Assembly (NCBI RefSeq): GCF_012927245.1
Contig: NZ_JABBGE010000005.1
Coordinates: forward strand, 310,001-374,000
DNA: 64,000 bases
Source of the DNA: Streptomyces sp. R302
GTDB lineage: Bacteria > Actinomycetota > Actinomycetes > Streptomycetales > Streptomycetaceae
Direction: 5' to 3'
Shown piece by piece: positions 1-10,711 of the stretch (positions within the stretch are counted from its first letter, which is position 1; every line of letters begins with the position of its first letter). A program made the translations under genes and the position numbers. The notes below the pieces were generated by a model. That model was not told where the DNA came from, searched no databases, and was given only the letters and a program-made list of their open reading frames with translations.

Positions 1-438
1 CGCGAGACCGTCCGGCACGGGGGTGTAGAGGTTCTTCGGCACCCAGTTCACCTCGGCGTGCAGCGCGTGCTCGTTGCCCGCGCAGGCCACCAGGTCGCCG
101 ACCTTCACGTCGTCGATCCCGGCGCCGACCTGCTCGACCACCCCGCACAGCGAGTAGCCCAGCGGCGTGTACGAGTCGAGCTTGCCCATCACCTTGCGGT
201 AGGTGGCGGGCACCCCGTTGACGGCGACGCTCTGGACGACCTTCGCCACCTGGTCGGGCCGCGAACGGGCCTTGCCCACCATCGACATGCCGGCCTCGGA
301 GACCTTCATCAGCTCGGTCCCGGTGGATATCAGCGAATAGGCGGTCCGTACGAGCACCCCGCCCGGCTTGCACCCGGGCACCGGCACGTCGAGCAGCGCC
401 AGCTCGCCGCTCCTGTAGTTCTGCACGACTTGCTTCAC
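1..438 (-). CDS. Zinc-dehydrogenase-type oxidoreductase, N-terminal part (runs off the window)
   Basis: The 146 visible codons begin with GTG, and a GAGGA ribosome site lies just upstream. They read as the N-terminal GroES-like domain of a medium-chain dehydrogenase: a segment around residues 33-40 resembles YSLISTGTEL, followed by PLGYSLCG and VGDLVACAG. This N-terminus is typical of the bi-domain oxidoreductases in polysaccharide clusters, where an alcohol-dehydrogenase-like half is fused to a Gfo/Idh/MocA half. Only the first half is visible here, so the fusion is an inference. The gene lies 16 bp after the asnB-like gene and is probably the next gene of the same operon. The likely role is redox chemistry on a sugar nucleotide or sugar intermediate. 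The C-terminus is outside the window. Confidence 0.75.
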   Translation of the reverse strand, partial: MKQVVQNYRSGELALLDVPVPGCKPGGVLVRTAYSLISTGTELMKVSEAGMSMVGKARSRPDQVAKVVQSVAVNGVPATYRKVMGKLDSYTPLGYSLCGVVEQVGAGIDDVKVGDLVACAGNEHALHAEVNWVPKNLYTPVPDGLA

Positions 439-454
439 CGAAGTCCTCTTGTCT

Positions 455-2389
455 CTACGCAGTGAGGGAAGGGCCCTGGCCGGACGCGGAGGTCGCGCCG
501 CGGTACCAGTACTCCAGGGTCAGGACGTGCCACAGGTGCTTGGAGTAGTCGTGGTGGCCGGCCGCGTCCTCGGCGACCAGCCGCCGCAGCGCGTCGCGCC
601 GCAGCAGCCCGGAGCGGACCAGCTCGCCGTCGTGCACCACCTCGCGGACCAGCGGCGCGAGGTCCCGGCTCATCCACGCCCGCAGCGGGGCGCTGAACAG
701 GCCCTTGGGCCGGTGGACGACCTCCCGGGGCAGGACCGAGGACGCCGCCTCCTTCAGGACGGCCTTGCCCCGCCGTCCGACGATCTTCCGGGAGCCGGGC
801 ACGGCGAACGCCGCCCTGACCACCTCGACGTCCACGAACGGCACCCGCACCTCGGTCGACGCCGCCATGCTCGCCCGGTCCGTGTAGGCGAGGTTGAGGC
901 CCGGCAGGAACATCCGGGCGTCGCCCAGGCACATCCGGTTGACGAAGTCGTCGAGGTCGTTGTCCCGGTAGACGTCCGCGTGCTCGGCCAGCACGTCGTC
1001 GACCGTCCCCGCCAGGTCCGGATCGACCAGGTCGAGCAGCTCGGCCCGGTCGTACATCGTGTAGCTGCGGCGGAACGCCGTCTCCTCCGGCAGCTCCGCG
1101 AAGGACAGGAACCGCTTCGCGAACCGCACCGACCGGTACCCCCGCCGGGCGGTCGCGACCGGAAGCCGGTCCACCACGCCGGACACGGCCCGCCGCAGCG
1201 GCCGGGGCACCCGCTGGTAGCGCAGCGCCACCAGATTGGCCAGGTGCTTGCGGTAGCCGGCGAACAGCTCGTCCGCGCCCATCCCCGACAGCAACACCTT
1301 GACCCCGGCCTCCCGGGCCGCCGAGCAGATCAGGAAGGTGTTGATCGCCGCCGGATCCCCGATCGGCTCGTCCAGGTGGTACGTCATCCGGGGCAGCAGC
1401 TCCAGGACGTCCGGGGCGATCTCGATCTCGTGCAGCTCGACCCCGAACCTTCCGGCCACCTGCCGTGCGTAGCGCAGGTCGTCCGGCATCGCCTCGAACC
1501 GGGCGTCCTCGGCGCGGAAGCCGATCGTGTAGGCGGAGATCCCCGGCCGGTCACGGGCGGCGAGCGCGGTCAGATAACTGGAGTCGAGACCGCCGGAGAG
1601 GAAGGTCGCCACCGGCACGTCGGAGAGCAGATGACGCCGGGTGGACTCCTCGACGACGGCCGCCAGGTCGGGGAGTTCGCCCGCGCGGGCCCGGTCCCGC
1701 CCCTCGGCGGCGACCTCCCGCAGGTCCCAGAACCGCCCGCGCTCCACCCGCCCGTCCGGCCGGCACCGCAGCCAGCTCCCCGGCGGCAGCTTCTCCGCCT
1801 CCCGGAACGCGCACCGCGAGTCCGGCACCCAGTAGTACAACAGCGAGGCCACCAGCGCCCCGTGGTCCACCTCCAGCGCCCCGCCGCTCACGGCCGCGAG
1901 CGCCTTCAGCTCCGACGCGAACACCAGCCCTTCGCCGCGCCGCAGCAGGAACAGCGGCTTGATGCCCAACTGGTCCCGCGCGAGCACCAGTTCACCGGTG
2001 CGCTCGTCGAAGATTCCGAACGCGAACATGCCCCGCAGCCGGGGCAGGCAGTCCGTGCCCCACCGCCGCCACGCCTCCAGGAGCACCTCGGTGTCCGACG
2101 TACCCCGGAACCGCACCCCGGCGGACGCCAACTCGGCCCGCAGCTCGGGCGCGTTGTACAGCTCGCCGTTGTAGGTGAGGACCAGACCGTCCGACTCCAT
2201 CGGCTGGGCGCCCGTCTCCGACAGGTCGACCACCGCCAGCCGGCGGTGCCCCAGGTGCACCTCGACGTCCCCGACGCGACGGCTGTACCGGCCCGCCCCG
2301 TCGGGGCCCCGGTGCGCCAGCGTCTCGGTGAGCCGGTCGGCCACCGCCTTCCCGTCCGGCCACCGGTACGTACCCGCGATGCCACACAT
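455..2389 (-). CDS. asnB: Asparagine synthase-like glutamine amidotransferase
   Basis: This 644-aa protein has a complete class II glutamine amidotransferase domain followed by an ATP-dependent synthetase domain. I chose the ATG that gives MCGIAG, because Cys2 must be the processed N-terminal nucleophile; a longer in-frame reading would bury it. RGPDG lies near residues 27-31, YNGELYN near 73-79 and the pyrophosphate-binding SGGLDSS loop at about 265-271. Family members transfer glutamine amide nitrogen to a carboxylate. In polysaccharide clusters such proteins (WbpS-like) are thought to amidate uronic acids, and an AlgD-like dehydrogenase that would make a uronic acid is four genes upstream. 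It starts 2 bp after the Wzz-like gene and is probably translationally coupled. The substrate is inferred; simple asparagine synthesis is the alternative. Confidence 0.9.
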   Translation of the reverse strand: MCGIAGTYRWPDGKAVADRLTETLAHRGPDGAGRYSRRVGDVEVHLGHRRLAVVDLSETGAQPMESDGLVLTYNGELYNAPELRAELASAGVRFRGTSDTEVLLEAWRRWGTDCLPRLRGMFAFGIFDERTGELVLARDQLGIKPLFLLRRGEGLVFASELKALAAVSGGALEVDHGALVASLLYYWVPDSRCAFREAEKLPPGSWLRCRPDGRVERGRFWDLREVAAEGRDRARAGELPDLAAVVEESTRRHLLSDVPVATFLSGGLDSSYLTALAARDRPGISAYTIGFRAEDARFEAMPDDLRYARQVAGRFGVELHEIEIAPDVLELLPRMTYHLDEPIGDPAAINTFLICSAAREAGVKVLLSGMGADELFAGYRKHLANLVALRYQRVPRPLRRAVSGVVDRLPVATARRGYRSVRFAKRFLSFAELPEETAFRRSYTMYDRAELLDLVDPDLAGTVDDVLAEHADVYRDNDLDDFVNRMCLGDARMFLPGLNLAYTDRASMAASTEVRVPFVDVEVVRAAFAVPGSRKIVGRRGKAVLKEAASSVLPREVVHRPKGLFSAPLRAWMSRDLAPLVREVVHDGELVRSGLLRRDALRRLVAEDAAGHHDYSKHLWHVLTLEYWYRGATSASGQGPSLTA

Positions 2390-2391
2390 CC

Positions 2392-3945
2392 CTACCGTGC
2401 CTCCTGGTCGCTGTCCGGGACCCGCGCCGCCCGCACCGGCAGCCGCTCGGTCCGCCACCGGCCCTCCTTCGCGGCCTCAAGGGCGGGGGAGGTACCCCCA
2501 CCGCTCCGCGGAAACCGCTGCTCGCCCGGCCCGCGCCGCGGCCCGGGCGGCGCCCCGTCCCACAGGGTGCCGTCGGTCCGGTCGCGCGGATCGGGATCCA
2601 CCAGCACCACGCCGACCACCGGCACCCGCTGGTCGGCGAGGTGCCGGGCCACGGCGTGCAGCCAGGCGACGCTCCCGTACCCGGCGCGTACGAACAGCAC
2701 CGTCCGCGCCCCGAGATACGACAGGTCCGCCCACGCCGCACCCGGCGCCACCGAACCGACGCCGAGCCGGCGCTCCCGGTGCGACAACTCCACCGCGCCC
2801 TCGCCGTCCACCACCACCGGATCCCCCGGGACCGGGCGGCGGCCCGCCAGCGGCAGCCCCGGCAGCCCGTCGATCACCGCCACCGGACCGTCCGCGCCCA
2901 GCGCCCGCGCGAGGTCCAGGGCGACCGCCGCCGTCTCCCGCGCACAGCCGAGTTCGAGCAGCGACACCGGGCCCGCCGCGCCGCGCACCGTCCGCGCCAG
3001 CGACCGGGCGAGCCGCTCCCGCGCCTCCCGGGGGCGCCGCCGCTGCCACGGCCACGGCCGGCGCGGCAGCTCCGCGACGACCGAGGCGCCGAGGTGAGCG
3101 GCGATCTCCCGGCGCAGCACGGGACGATCCGCCACCACAGAGGAGACCGCCGCCACCGCGAGGCCGAGCGCGAGCCCGAGGGCAAGGCCGATCGCCGCGT
3201 CGGCGGCGACGGACTTCGGCAGCGAGTACGGCACCGGACGCGGGGCGTCCACGATCTGCGTACCCGCGACGAGACGCGGGGTGCCGACCCGGGCCTGCGC
3301 CGCACGCTGGTCGAAGTCCGAGATCCGCGAGGTGAGTTCGGCCCGGCGCGCGAAGAGCGACTCCATGTCCGCCGGCGCCTTCGACTCCTTCTCCCGCGCC
3401 CCCTCGGCAATCGCCCCGTTGACCCGGGCCAGTTCGTCCCGCATGCGGTCGCGCTGGTCGAGCAGCGCCTTCGCCTCGGCGTCCGCAGACTCCCTCAGCC
3501 GCCGCACGTGATCGGCGACGAACGCGTCGGCGAGCGCCCCGGCACGGGCCACCGCCTCCGCCTCGCTGTCGCCCGAGACCGTGATCTCCATCAGGTTGTT
3601 GGTGAGCCCGAGCCCCTCGTACTCCTCCATGAAGTCCTCCGGCCTCTCGGGGGAGTCGAGCGACCGCAGCGCCGCGCCCGCGATCCGGGTGGTGTGCAGC
3701 AGCGCGACATCGGTACGGATCAGCGTCCCCGGATCGTTCGGCTGGTCCTCCTGGTGCGCCACCAGCACCTTCGCCGACGCCGTCGGCGGCGGCACGAGCA
3801 CGACGGCGAGCACCGCGCCCGCGAGCAGCCCGAACAGCGCCAGCGAGGACCACAGCCCGCGCCGCCTGCGCACCGCCGCGAGCAGCGTCTGCAGGTCGAT
3901 CAGCGGAGCGGCGGCCGCCGGCTCCTCCTCCGTACGCGTCGTCAC
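2392..3945 (-). CDS. Wzz-like polysaccharide chain-length/co-polymerase protein, 517 aa
   Basis: The protein starts with GTG (VTTRTEEEP), overlapping the previous gene's stop by 4 bp (GTGA). The first transmembrane helix is near residues 32-52 (LALFGLLAGAVLAVVLV). A periplasm-facing coiled-coil-rich region of about 200 residues follows. The second hydrophobic segment near 265-290 is preceded by a proline-rich stretch (PRPVPYSLPKS), as in Wzz proteins. The C-terminal cytoplasmic part resembles a degenerate BY-kinase/ParA fold, but I see no intact Walker A (GxxxxGKT), so it is probably not an active tyrosine kinase. Wzz proteins set polymer length and help couple polymerisation to export. Two adjacent Wzz-like genes suggest a hetero-oligomeric complex. 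Confidence 0.75.
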   Translation of the reverse strand: MTTRTEEEPAAAAPLIDLQTLLAAVRRRRGLWSSLALFGLLAGAVLAVVLVPPPTASAKVLVAHQEDQPNDPGTLIRTDVALLHTTRIAGAALRSLDSPERPEDFMEEYEGLGLTNNLMEITVSGDSEAEAVARAGALADAFVADHVRRLRESADAEAKALLDQRDRMRDELARVNGAIAEGAREKESKAPADMESLFARRAELTSRISDFDQRAAQARVGTPRLVAGTQIVDAPRPVPYSLPKSVAADAAIGLALGLALGLAVAAVSSVVADRPVLRREIAAHLGASVVAELPRRPWPWQRRRPREARERLARSLARTVRGAAGPVSLLELGCARETAAVALDLARALGADGPVAVIDGLPGLPLAGRRPVPGDPVVVDGEGAVELSHRERRLGVGSVAPGAAWADLSYLGARTVLFVRAGYGSVAWLHAVARHLADQRVPVVGVVLVDPDPRDRTDGTLWDGAPPGPRRGPGEQRFPRSGGGTSPALEAAKEGRWRTERLPVRAARVPDSDQEAR

Positions 3946-5276
3946 CGGGCGCCTCCCGCCGGCCGGCCCCGTACCGCCCCCGCGACGACGAGGCCGACGA
4001 CGTCCTGCCGGGCGTCCGCGCACGCCCCGGCGATCCCCGCGAGCTCGCCCGAGGTCCAGCTGCCCGGGCTGACCACGACCACCACGCCCGACTCGCCGTC
4101 CCGGTCCGGCAGCAGCGGATGCGCCACCGTCACCCCCACGACCTTCAGCGCCGGACCGCCGCCGTCCTGGGAGGCGGTGCTCCCGGCCTCGGCGATGAGC
4201 TCCCCGGCGGCCCTGCGGGCGATCTCGTCGCCGTCCGGGACGACGACGAGGAGCCGGCCGGCGGCCGGCAGCCGCTCCCGGAGCCGGGCGCACACCCGCC
4301 GGTAGCGGATCCGCCGCCCCGAGGCGTCGCCGGACCCCCTCGGCACCGGCACGTCCCAGCGGACGTCGAGCCCGAGCAGTCGACGCAGCCAGGCCCCGGG
4401 ACCGCGCGCCCCGGGACGGAGCACGGGACGCCCGCCGGGCACGTCCACGGATCCGACGGGCACCGCGCCGAGCGCGGCCGCGATCTCCTCCTCGGTACGC
4501 GGCCGGCGGCTCATCCGCGCGGCGGTGAAATGCCCGACGACGGCAAGGAGGAAGAACAACAGGGCGCCCGCGACGACGAGTTGGACCCGGGTCGGCGGAG
4601 CCTCGCCCGCCGGCCGGACCGCGGGGCCCATCACGACCATCGACACCTTCCCCGACTTTCCGGCCGCCGGGTCCGTCTCGTCCAGCTTCGTCATGGCGTC
4701 ACGCAGCGCCGTACGCAGCTTCTCCAGCTCCGTACGGGCCTGCACGCTCTCCACCGTCCGCCCGGGGTCGGCGGCGTCGGCCAGCTCGGTGATGCGGCGG
4801 CCCGCCGTCTCCACCGACCTCCGCAGCGCTTCGAGCCGCGTCTCCGCCCCCGGGTCGGCGTTCCCGCCGACCACCCGGGTCGCGAAGGCGACGAACTCCC
4901 GGGCCGCCGTGTCGGAGAGCCGCTGCGCCCGGACCGGGGTGTCGGCCGTGCCCGAGATCCTGATGATGTTCCCCTCGGCCGCCTCCGCGGTGATCCGCTT
5001 CCGCAGCTCGACGCCGTCCACCCCGCTCCACGCGAGCGAGGCGGCCACCCGGTCGACCACCACCGAACTGGTCGCGATCTGCGCCTGCGTCAGCAGCTCC
5101 CGCTCCTCCCACGCGCCCGGGAGCAGCACCGACACCGAGGTCGTGTAGCGCGGCGGCAGCAGCAGCGAGGTGCCGTGCCCGACGAGCGCGCCCGCCAGCG
5201 CGAGGAGGGTGAGGAGCCGCCAACGCCGACGGAGGATCCGACCCAGGCTGACCAGGCGTATCGTGTCGTCGCTCAA
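3942..5276 (-). CDS. Wzz-like polysaccharide chain-length protein, 444 aa
   Basis: This gene begins MSDDTIRLVSLGRILRRRW, a basic cytoplasmic N-terminus leading into a transmembrane helix at about 20-40 (LLTLLALAGALVGHGTSLL). The following PPRYTTSVSVLL is the usual Wzz entry into the extracytoplasmic domain. A second membrane helix (LVVAGALLFFLLAVVGHF) is near 230-247. The C-terminal region is degenerate and has no Walker A, so a kinase role is unlikely. The start overlaps the glycosyltransferase stop by 4 bp and the stop overlaps the next Wzz-like gene by 4 bp, so translation is coupled throughout. The predicted role is chain-length control of the exported polymer at the cytoplasmic membrane. 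Confidence 0.75.
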   Translation of the reverse strand: MSDDTIRLVSLGRILRRRWRLLTLLALAGALVGHGTSLLLPPRYTTSVSVLLPGAWEERELLTQAQIATSSVVVDRVAASLAWSGVDGVELRKRITAEAAEGNIIRISGTADTPVRAQRLSDTAAREFVAFATRVVGGNADPGAETRLEALRRSVETAGRRITELADAADPGRTVESVQARTELEKLRTALRDAMTKLDETDPAAGKSGKVSMVVMGPAVRPAGEAPPTRVQLVVAGALLFFLLAVVGHFTAARMSRRPRTEEEIAAALGAVPVGSVDVPGGRPVLRPGARGPGAWLRRLLGLDVRWDVPVPRGSGDASGRRIRYRRVCARLRERLPAAGRLLVVVPDGDEIARRAAGELIAEAGSTASQDGGGPALKVVGVTVAHPLLPDRDGESGVVVVVSPGSWTSGELAGIAGACADARQDVVGLVVAGAVRGRPAGGAR

Positions 5277-6509
5277 CGGCGCGGCCCCGTCCCCGCCCGG
5301 CCCCGGACACCGCCCGACAGCGCGGCGGCGTACGCGGCGAGCAGCGCGCGCTGGGAGTTCCGCCAGGCCAGCGGCCCGCCGATCCGCTCCTGGCCGGCCT
5401 TCCCCATCAGGGCCCGCTTCTCCGGGTCGTCGAGGAGCAGCGCGATCAGCCGCGCGAACTCGCCCTCGTCGTTCGCCGGCGCGTACAGGGCCGCGTCACC
5501 GGCGGAGACCCGCGCCTCCCGCAGGTCGAAGGAGACGATCGGCCGGCCCATCACCATGTACTCCAGGACCTTGTTCATCGTCGACACGTCGTTGAGCGGA
5601 TTGCGCGGGTCGGGGGAGAGGCACACGTCCGCCGTCGACAGGTAGCGCACCAGATCGGCGTCCGGCACCCGCCCCGTGAACTCGACCCGGTCCGCGAGTC
5701 CCAGCCGCCGCGACAACTCCACCATCGCGTCGAAGGTGTCCCCGCCGCCCACGAACACCGCGTGCCAGTCGGTGCGCCCCACCTCGTCGCGGAGCTTCGC
5801 CAGCGCCCGCAGCGCGTAGTCGACACCGTCCTGCGGCCCCATCACACCCAGGTAGCACAGCAGATGCGGCTTGCCGCGCTTCAGCTCCGGCTCGGGCGGC
5901 ACGGGACGGAACCGCTCGGTGTCGGGCGCGCTGCGCACCACGAACACGTCCTCGGCCCGCCGTCCGCCACGGCGCACCGCGACGTCCCGGTAGCTCTCGT
6001 TCGTGGCGAGCACCACGTCCGCCGCCCGGTACGTCATCCGCTCCAGCGCGCACACCGCCCGGTACAGCAGGTCCTCGCCGCGGTCGAACCGGGACAGGTA
6101 CAGCTCGGGCACCAGGTCGTGCTGGTCGAAGACGAACCGCGCCCCGCGCCGCTTCAGCCACCGCGCCGGCAGGAACAGCAGGTCGGGCGGGTTGCAGGCG
6201 TGGACGACGTCGACCGGACCGACCCTCCGGGCCAGCCTGGCCGTGTGCCAGAGCGCGGAGCCGTACTCCCGCAGATAGCCGGCGGGCCCTCCGGTGGCCG
6301 CGCGCAGCGGATAGCGGTGGATCCGCACCCCGTCGATCACCGCCTCGCGCTCGGTGTCCCGCTTGTGGCCCGCGGGGCAGATGACGTGTACCTCCCAGCC
6401 CGCGTCCCGGAGCGTCAGGCACTCCTGCCACACCCGCCGGTCGAACGGCACCGACAGGTTCTCCACCAGGATCAGCGCGCGCCGGCGGTTCCCGCCGCGG
6501 CCGGTCTCG

Positions 6510-6520
<11 letters not shown>
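5273..6520 (-). CDS. GT4-family glycosyltransferase
   Basis: This 415-aa GT-B enzyme has the N-terminal pattern ENLSVPFDRRVWQE followed by AGWEVHVICP, typical of actinobacterial GT4 polysaccharide transferases. VHACNPPDLLFLPA lies near residue 110. The C-terminal donor-binding domain has VEFTGRVPDADLVRYLSTADVCLSP and, further on, the conserved acidic and VMEYM-like helix region (KVLEYMVMGRPIVSFD). These enzymes transfer a sugar from a nucleotide donor to a lipid-linked acceptor on the cytoplasmic face. The start overlaps the dehydrogenase gene by 11 bp and the stop overlaps the Wzz-like gene by 4 bp. Donor and acceptor cannot be read from sequence; the neighbouring AlgD-like gene makes a GDP-uronate a reasonable guess. 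Confidence 0.88.
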
Positions 6521-7826
<1,306 letters not shown>

Positions 7827-7903
7827 GACCCGCTCCTTCCCCCCGGACGGACCCTCACGGCCCACCCTCCGCCCAGCCCCGCCCGATTCCCCGACTCCGC
7901 GCA

Positions 7904-9424
7904 TCAGTACGCCCCCTGACCATGGATCACCGCGCGGAAGGTCTTCCAGAGGATCACCGTGTCCAGCGCCAGCGACCAGTCCTCCACGTACCGCAGGTCG
8001 AGCCGCACGGCCTCCTCCCACGACAGGTCGCTGCGCCCGCTGATCTGCCACAGGCCGGTCAGCCCGGGCTTCACCAGCAGCCTCCGGCGGATGTCCGGGC
8101 TGTACGCCGCGGATTCCTCCGGCAGCGGAGGCCGCGGGCCCACCAGCGACATCGACCCGGCGAGTACGTTGACGAGCTGCGGGAGCTCGTCGAGCGAGTA
8201 CCGGCGCAGGACCGCGCCCACGCGTGTCACCCGCGGGTCGCGGCGCATCTTGAACAGCAGCCCCGCGCCCTCGTTCCGCCCGGCCAGCTCCTCGCGCGCC
8301 CGGTCGGCCCCGGCGACCATGGTCCGGAACTTCAGGATCATGAACTCCCGGCCGTCCTTGCCGACCCTGCGCTGCCGGTAGAGCACCCCGCCCCGGCTGT
8401 CGACCAGGACGAGGACCCCGACGGCCAGCATCAGCGGCGCGAGCAGCACGAGCAGCACCGCCGCGCCCAGCCGGTCGACGACCTCCTTGACGGCCCGGCG
8501 GCCCCCGGTGAACGCCGGCATGCTGACCCGCAGCAGCGGTATGCCGAGCACCGCGTCCACGTGCAGCCGCGGCCCGGCCACCTCCATCAGCACCGGTGCC
8601 ACCACCATCTCGGCGTCGCTGCCCTCCAGGTTCCACGCCAGCCGCCGCAGCCGGCCCGGCGACCAGTGCGGGTCCGGGGTGACCGCGACGACCCGGAAGC
8701 CGTCGCGGTGCACATGGTCGGCGACGTCCGCGAGGCGGCCCACGACCGGCACCCCGTCGAGCCGGCCGCCGTCGGCCCCGAGCCCGTCCGTCGTGCACAC
8801 CGCGTCCACCCGCCACCCGAGGTGCGGGAACTTCCGCGTCCGGGTGATCAGGTCGCGTACCGTCGCCCTGCTCCCGGCGGCGAGCACCGGCCGCAGACAG
8901 CGCCCCTCCTTCCGCTGCTTGTGCAGCCACAGCCGCAGCAGATACCGCGCCGTCATGGTGACCAGTGCGATCGCGGGAATCGCGACGAAGATCCACAACT
9001 TGATGTTCCGCGAGGTCAGCGCGATCCCGCCGAGCGCCAGGGCGACGGTCGCCATGAACAGCGAACGCCCGAGCCGCCGGAACTCCTCGGCCCCCTGCCC
9101 GAGCACCGCCGGAGCCCACGACCGGCTCACCGCGAGCGCCCCCAGCACCAGCAGTTCGGTGCCGAAGGCCAGAATTCCCCACTTCTCGTGCCAGTCGGCC
9201 GCGTCCCTGGCCCCGAAGAAGTCCCCTATTGTGCCCACCACGAGCGCGGTGGCCACCGTGTCGCTGGTGATCACGGTACGGCGGTACCGCTGCTCCCAGT
9301 CCATCGACGGTCGACTGATCTGCCCGTTCGTCAGGCGCTCACGCGCAGACGGAAACGGGCTCAGTAATCCCCCTTGCCGCACAGAACCCCCCAGGTCCCA
9401 GTGGTCGACGCGCTCGCCTTGCAC
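7904..9424 (-). CDS. Polyprenyl-phosphate sugar phosphotransferase (priming glycosyltransferase)
   Basis: The N-terminal half contains four to five hydrophobic helices. The C-terminal bacterial sugar transferase domain carries the conserved KFRTM, the SLDELPQL-type motif, SLVGPRP and PGLTGLWQ/SGRSDL. Such enzymes move a sugar-1-phosphate onto undecaprenyl phosphate, the first committed step of exopolysaccharide assembly. It is the first gene of the minus-strand operon. The start is uncertain. GTG at 9424 has GAGGA very close (3 nt). GTG at 9382 (VRQGG) has a G-run 4 nt upstream. ATG at 9304 (MDWEQRY) sits at the beginning of conserved sequence but lacks a clear ribosome site. I report the longest version. 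Confidence 0.9.
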   Translation of the reverse strand: MQGERVDHWDLGGSVRQGGLLSPFPSARERLTNGQISRPSMDWEQRYRRTVITSDTVATALVVGTIGDFFGARDAADWHEKWGILAFGTELLVLGALAVSRSWAPAVLGQGAEEFRRLGRSLFMATVALALGGIALTSRNIKLWIFVAIPAIALVTMTARYLLRLWLHKQRKEGRCLRPVLAAGSRATVRDLITRTRKFPHLGWRVDAVCTTDGLGADGGRLDGVPVVGRLADVADHVHRDGFRVVAVTPDPHWSPGRLRRLAWNLEGSDAEMVVAPVLMEVAGPRLHVDAVLGIPLLRVSMPAFTGGRRAVKEVVDRLGAAVLLVLLAPLMLAVGVLVLVDSRGGVLYRQRRVGKDGREFMILKFRTMVAGADRAREELAGRNEGAGLLFKMRRDPRVTRVGAVLRRYSLDELPQLVNVLAGSMSLVGPRPPLPEESAAYSPDIRRRLLVKPGLTGLWQISGRSDLSWEEAVRLDLRYVEDWSLALDTVILWKTFRAVIHGQGAY

Positions 9425-9719
9425 TGTTCCTCAGCCCGGGGAGGCCCCCCACCATCCCCGTATGGCACGCAGGTGCGCGAGAACCGATCGCGCGGGTCCG
9501 GCGCGATCAGCTGAAGCATGGTCAATCTAGAGCATGGGAACCGGGTTGGAGAGAGGATGTGTGCAATATGTGCGTAAGGTTTGAGCCGTTGTCCACGGCT
9601 TACACACCAGCCACGTGAGGCCACGCTTCCCCACGCGTCACATCGGTCACGCGCGCATCGCGCCACTGCGACAACAAGGCTGTAGAGAAGGGGAGTTGAT
9701 GCCAGGGGGGAGGGGGGGA
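9425..9719. promoter_or_regulatory. Intergenic region upstream of the polysaccharide operon
   Basis: No convincing gene lies here. The stretch between 9525 and 9610 is less GC-rich than its surroundings (around TCAATCTAGAG and GCAATATGTGCG) and is the natural place for the promoter of the polysaccharide operon. A short G/C inverted repeat lies near 9440-9460. No single promoter stands out by eye. Confidence 0.35.
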
Positions 9720-10007
9720 TCAGCCGAGGCCGCGGTGCGCCGCCCACAGCCCCGCGGCACGCCCGGCGGCCTCGGAGACCAGGGCCGCCAGCGCGGGCTC
9801 ATCGGGAACCGGGAACGACACGTACGCCCCCCGCCCGCCTGCGACGGGCCGCCCGTAGGCCTTGACGGCGAGGTGACCGTCCGGCAGGAGCCTGACGTTG
9901 AGCGTGGTCAGCGTGAACGCCTCACCCCGCCGCGTATCCGTCCACCGGAGCGCCTCGGGGATCGTGACGTTGATCGCCAGAGCGCTGACTTCGAGGTCGT
10001 GGTCCAT
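9720..10007 (-). CDS. Conserved-looking hypothetical protein, 95 aa
   Basis: This ORF starts MDHDLEVSALAINVTIPEALRW, has strong third-position GC and a plausible globular composition, and ends AAGLWAAHRGLG. It contains alternating beta-type segments (FTLTTLNVRLL, LAVKAYGRPV, AYVSFPVPDE) and one C-terminal alanine-rich helix. There is no signal peptide or membrane segment. I do not recognise the family. It precedes the polysaccharide operon on the same strand, but a gap of almost 300 bp separates them, so joint function is not implied. Confidence 0.6.
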   Translation of the reverse strand: MDHDLEVSALAINVTIPEALRWTDTRRGEAFTLTTLNVRLLPDGHLAVKAYGRPVAGGRGAYVSFPVPDEPALAALVSEAAGRAAGLWAAHRGLG

Positions 10008-10087
10008 CCACGGAGCATCTCATCCCCACCGCGAACGCCCCCAGGAGTGCCGGTTACCCTCGACGCGACGGGAAAAGGGGGGCAACG

Positions 10088-10624
10088 TTGTCGGGGTGCG
10101 AGGACGTACACATCGGTGAGTACGGTGCACGGGCGCGGTGTCTGCCCGAGCCCTGGATGTGCCGTGTCTTCCACGTCGACGGCAGCCTGAGGGACATTCG
10201 GGTCCCGGACGTGACGCGGGCCGAGTGGATCGCCGTGCTGGAACGCCTGCGCGCGGTCGCCGACGAGACGGAGACGGAGCACCCTTACCCCCGACTGCAT
10301 CCCGTGCGGCCGGCCATCGCCGAGCTCTTCCGGACCTGGGCGGACGACCTGGAGGGCGAGGGGACGTCGTTCGCGTTCCGGGCGCGCTTCGGTGCGGTCT
10401 GGTTCTTCGGGCTCCCGTACGACGAGGAGGAGATCGAGTTCTCGGTCTGGCCTGACACCGTCGTCGACGGCCCGGGCGTCGCCGCCGTGCTGCGCTTCTT
10501 GACCGAGATCGCCGAAGCCTCCGGACACTGGTCGGTCCTCACCGCCGAGACCAGCCGCTACGACGCCACCCTCCCGACCCTGATCGCACACCACCCCGCC
10601 ACCGGCCGCACCACCCACATCTGA
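10088..10624 (+). CDS. Hypothetical protein, 178 aa
   Basis: The ORF starts with TTG, preceded by AAAAGGGGGG about 5 nt upstream. The protein is acidic and looks cytosolic (VFHVDGSLRDIRVPDV, WADDLEGEGTSFAFRARFG, LPYDEEEIEFSVWPDTV). Aromatic residues and alternating strands suggest a small immunity- or adaptor-like fold, but this is only an impression. It has no membrane helix or signal peptide, and I do not recognise the family. It is transcribed toward the phosphodiester glycosidase gene, with a hairpin between the two stops. Confidence 0.6.
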   Translation: MSGCEDVHIGEYGARARCLPEPWMCRVFHVDGSLRDIRVPDVTRAEWIAVLERLRAVADETETEHPYPRLHPVRPAIAELFRTWADDLEGEGTSFAFRARFGAVWFFGLPYDEEEIEFSVWPDTVVDGPGVAAVLRFLTEIAEASGHWSVLTAETSRYDATLPTLIAHHPATGRTTHI

Positions 10625-10665
10625 CCCGCACCACAGCGCCACCCCACGGCACCGAAGGCCGGCGC

Positions 10666-10696
10666 GGTCGCTTCGGGCGGTGGTCCCGGAGCGACC
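10666..10696. terminator. Bidirectional hairpin between convergent genes
   Basis: GGTCGCTTCGGG pairs with TCCCGGAGCGACC across a short loop, with one G-U pair and a small bulge. The hairpin sits between the stops of the 178-aa gene (plus) and the phosphodiester glycosidase gene (minus). There is no T-tract, as is common for Streptomyces terminators. Confidence 0.6.
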
Positions 10697-10711
10697 GTCA
10701 GGCAGGAGGCG

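Noticed and set aside
2392..3945. BY-type tyrosine kinase function for the Wzz-like protein
   Set aside because: No intact Walker A motif is visible in the C-terminal part.
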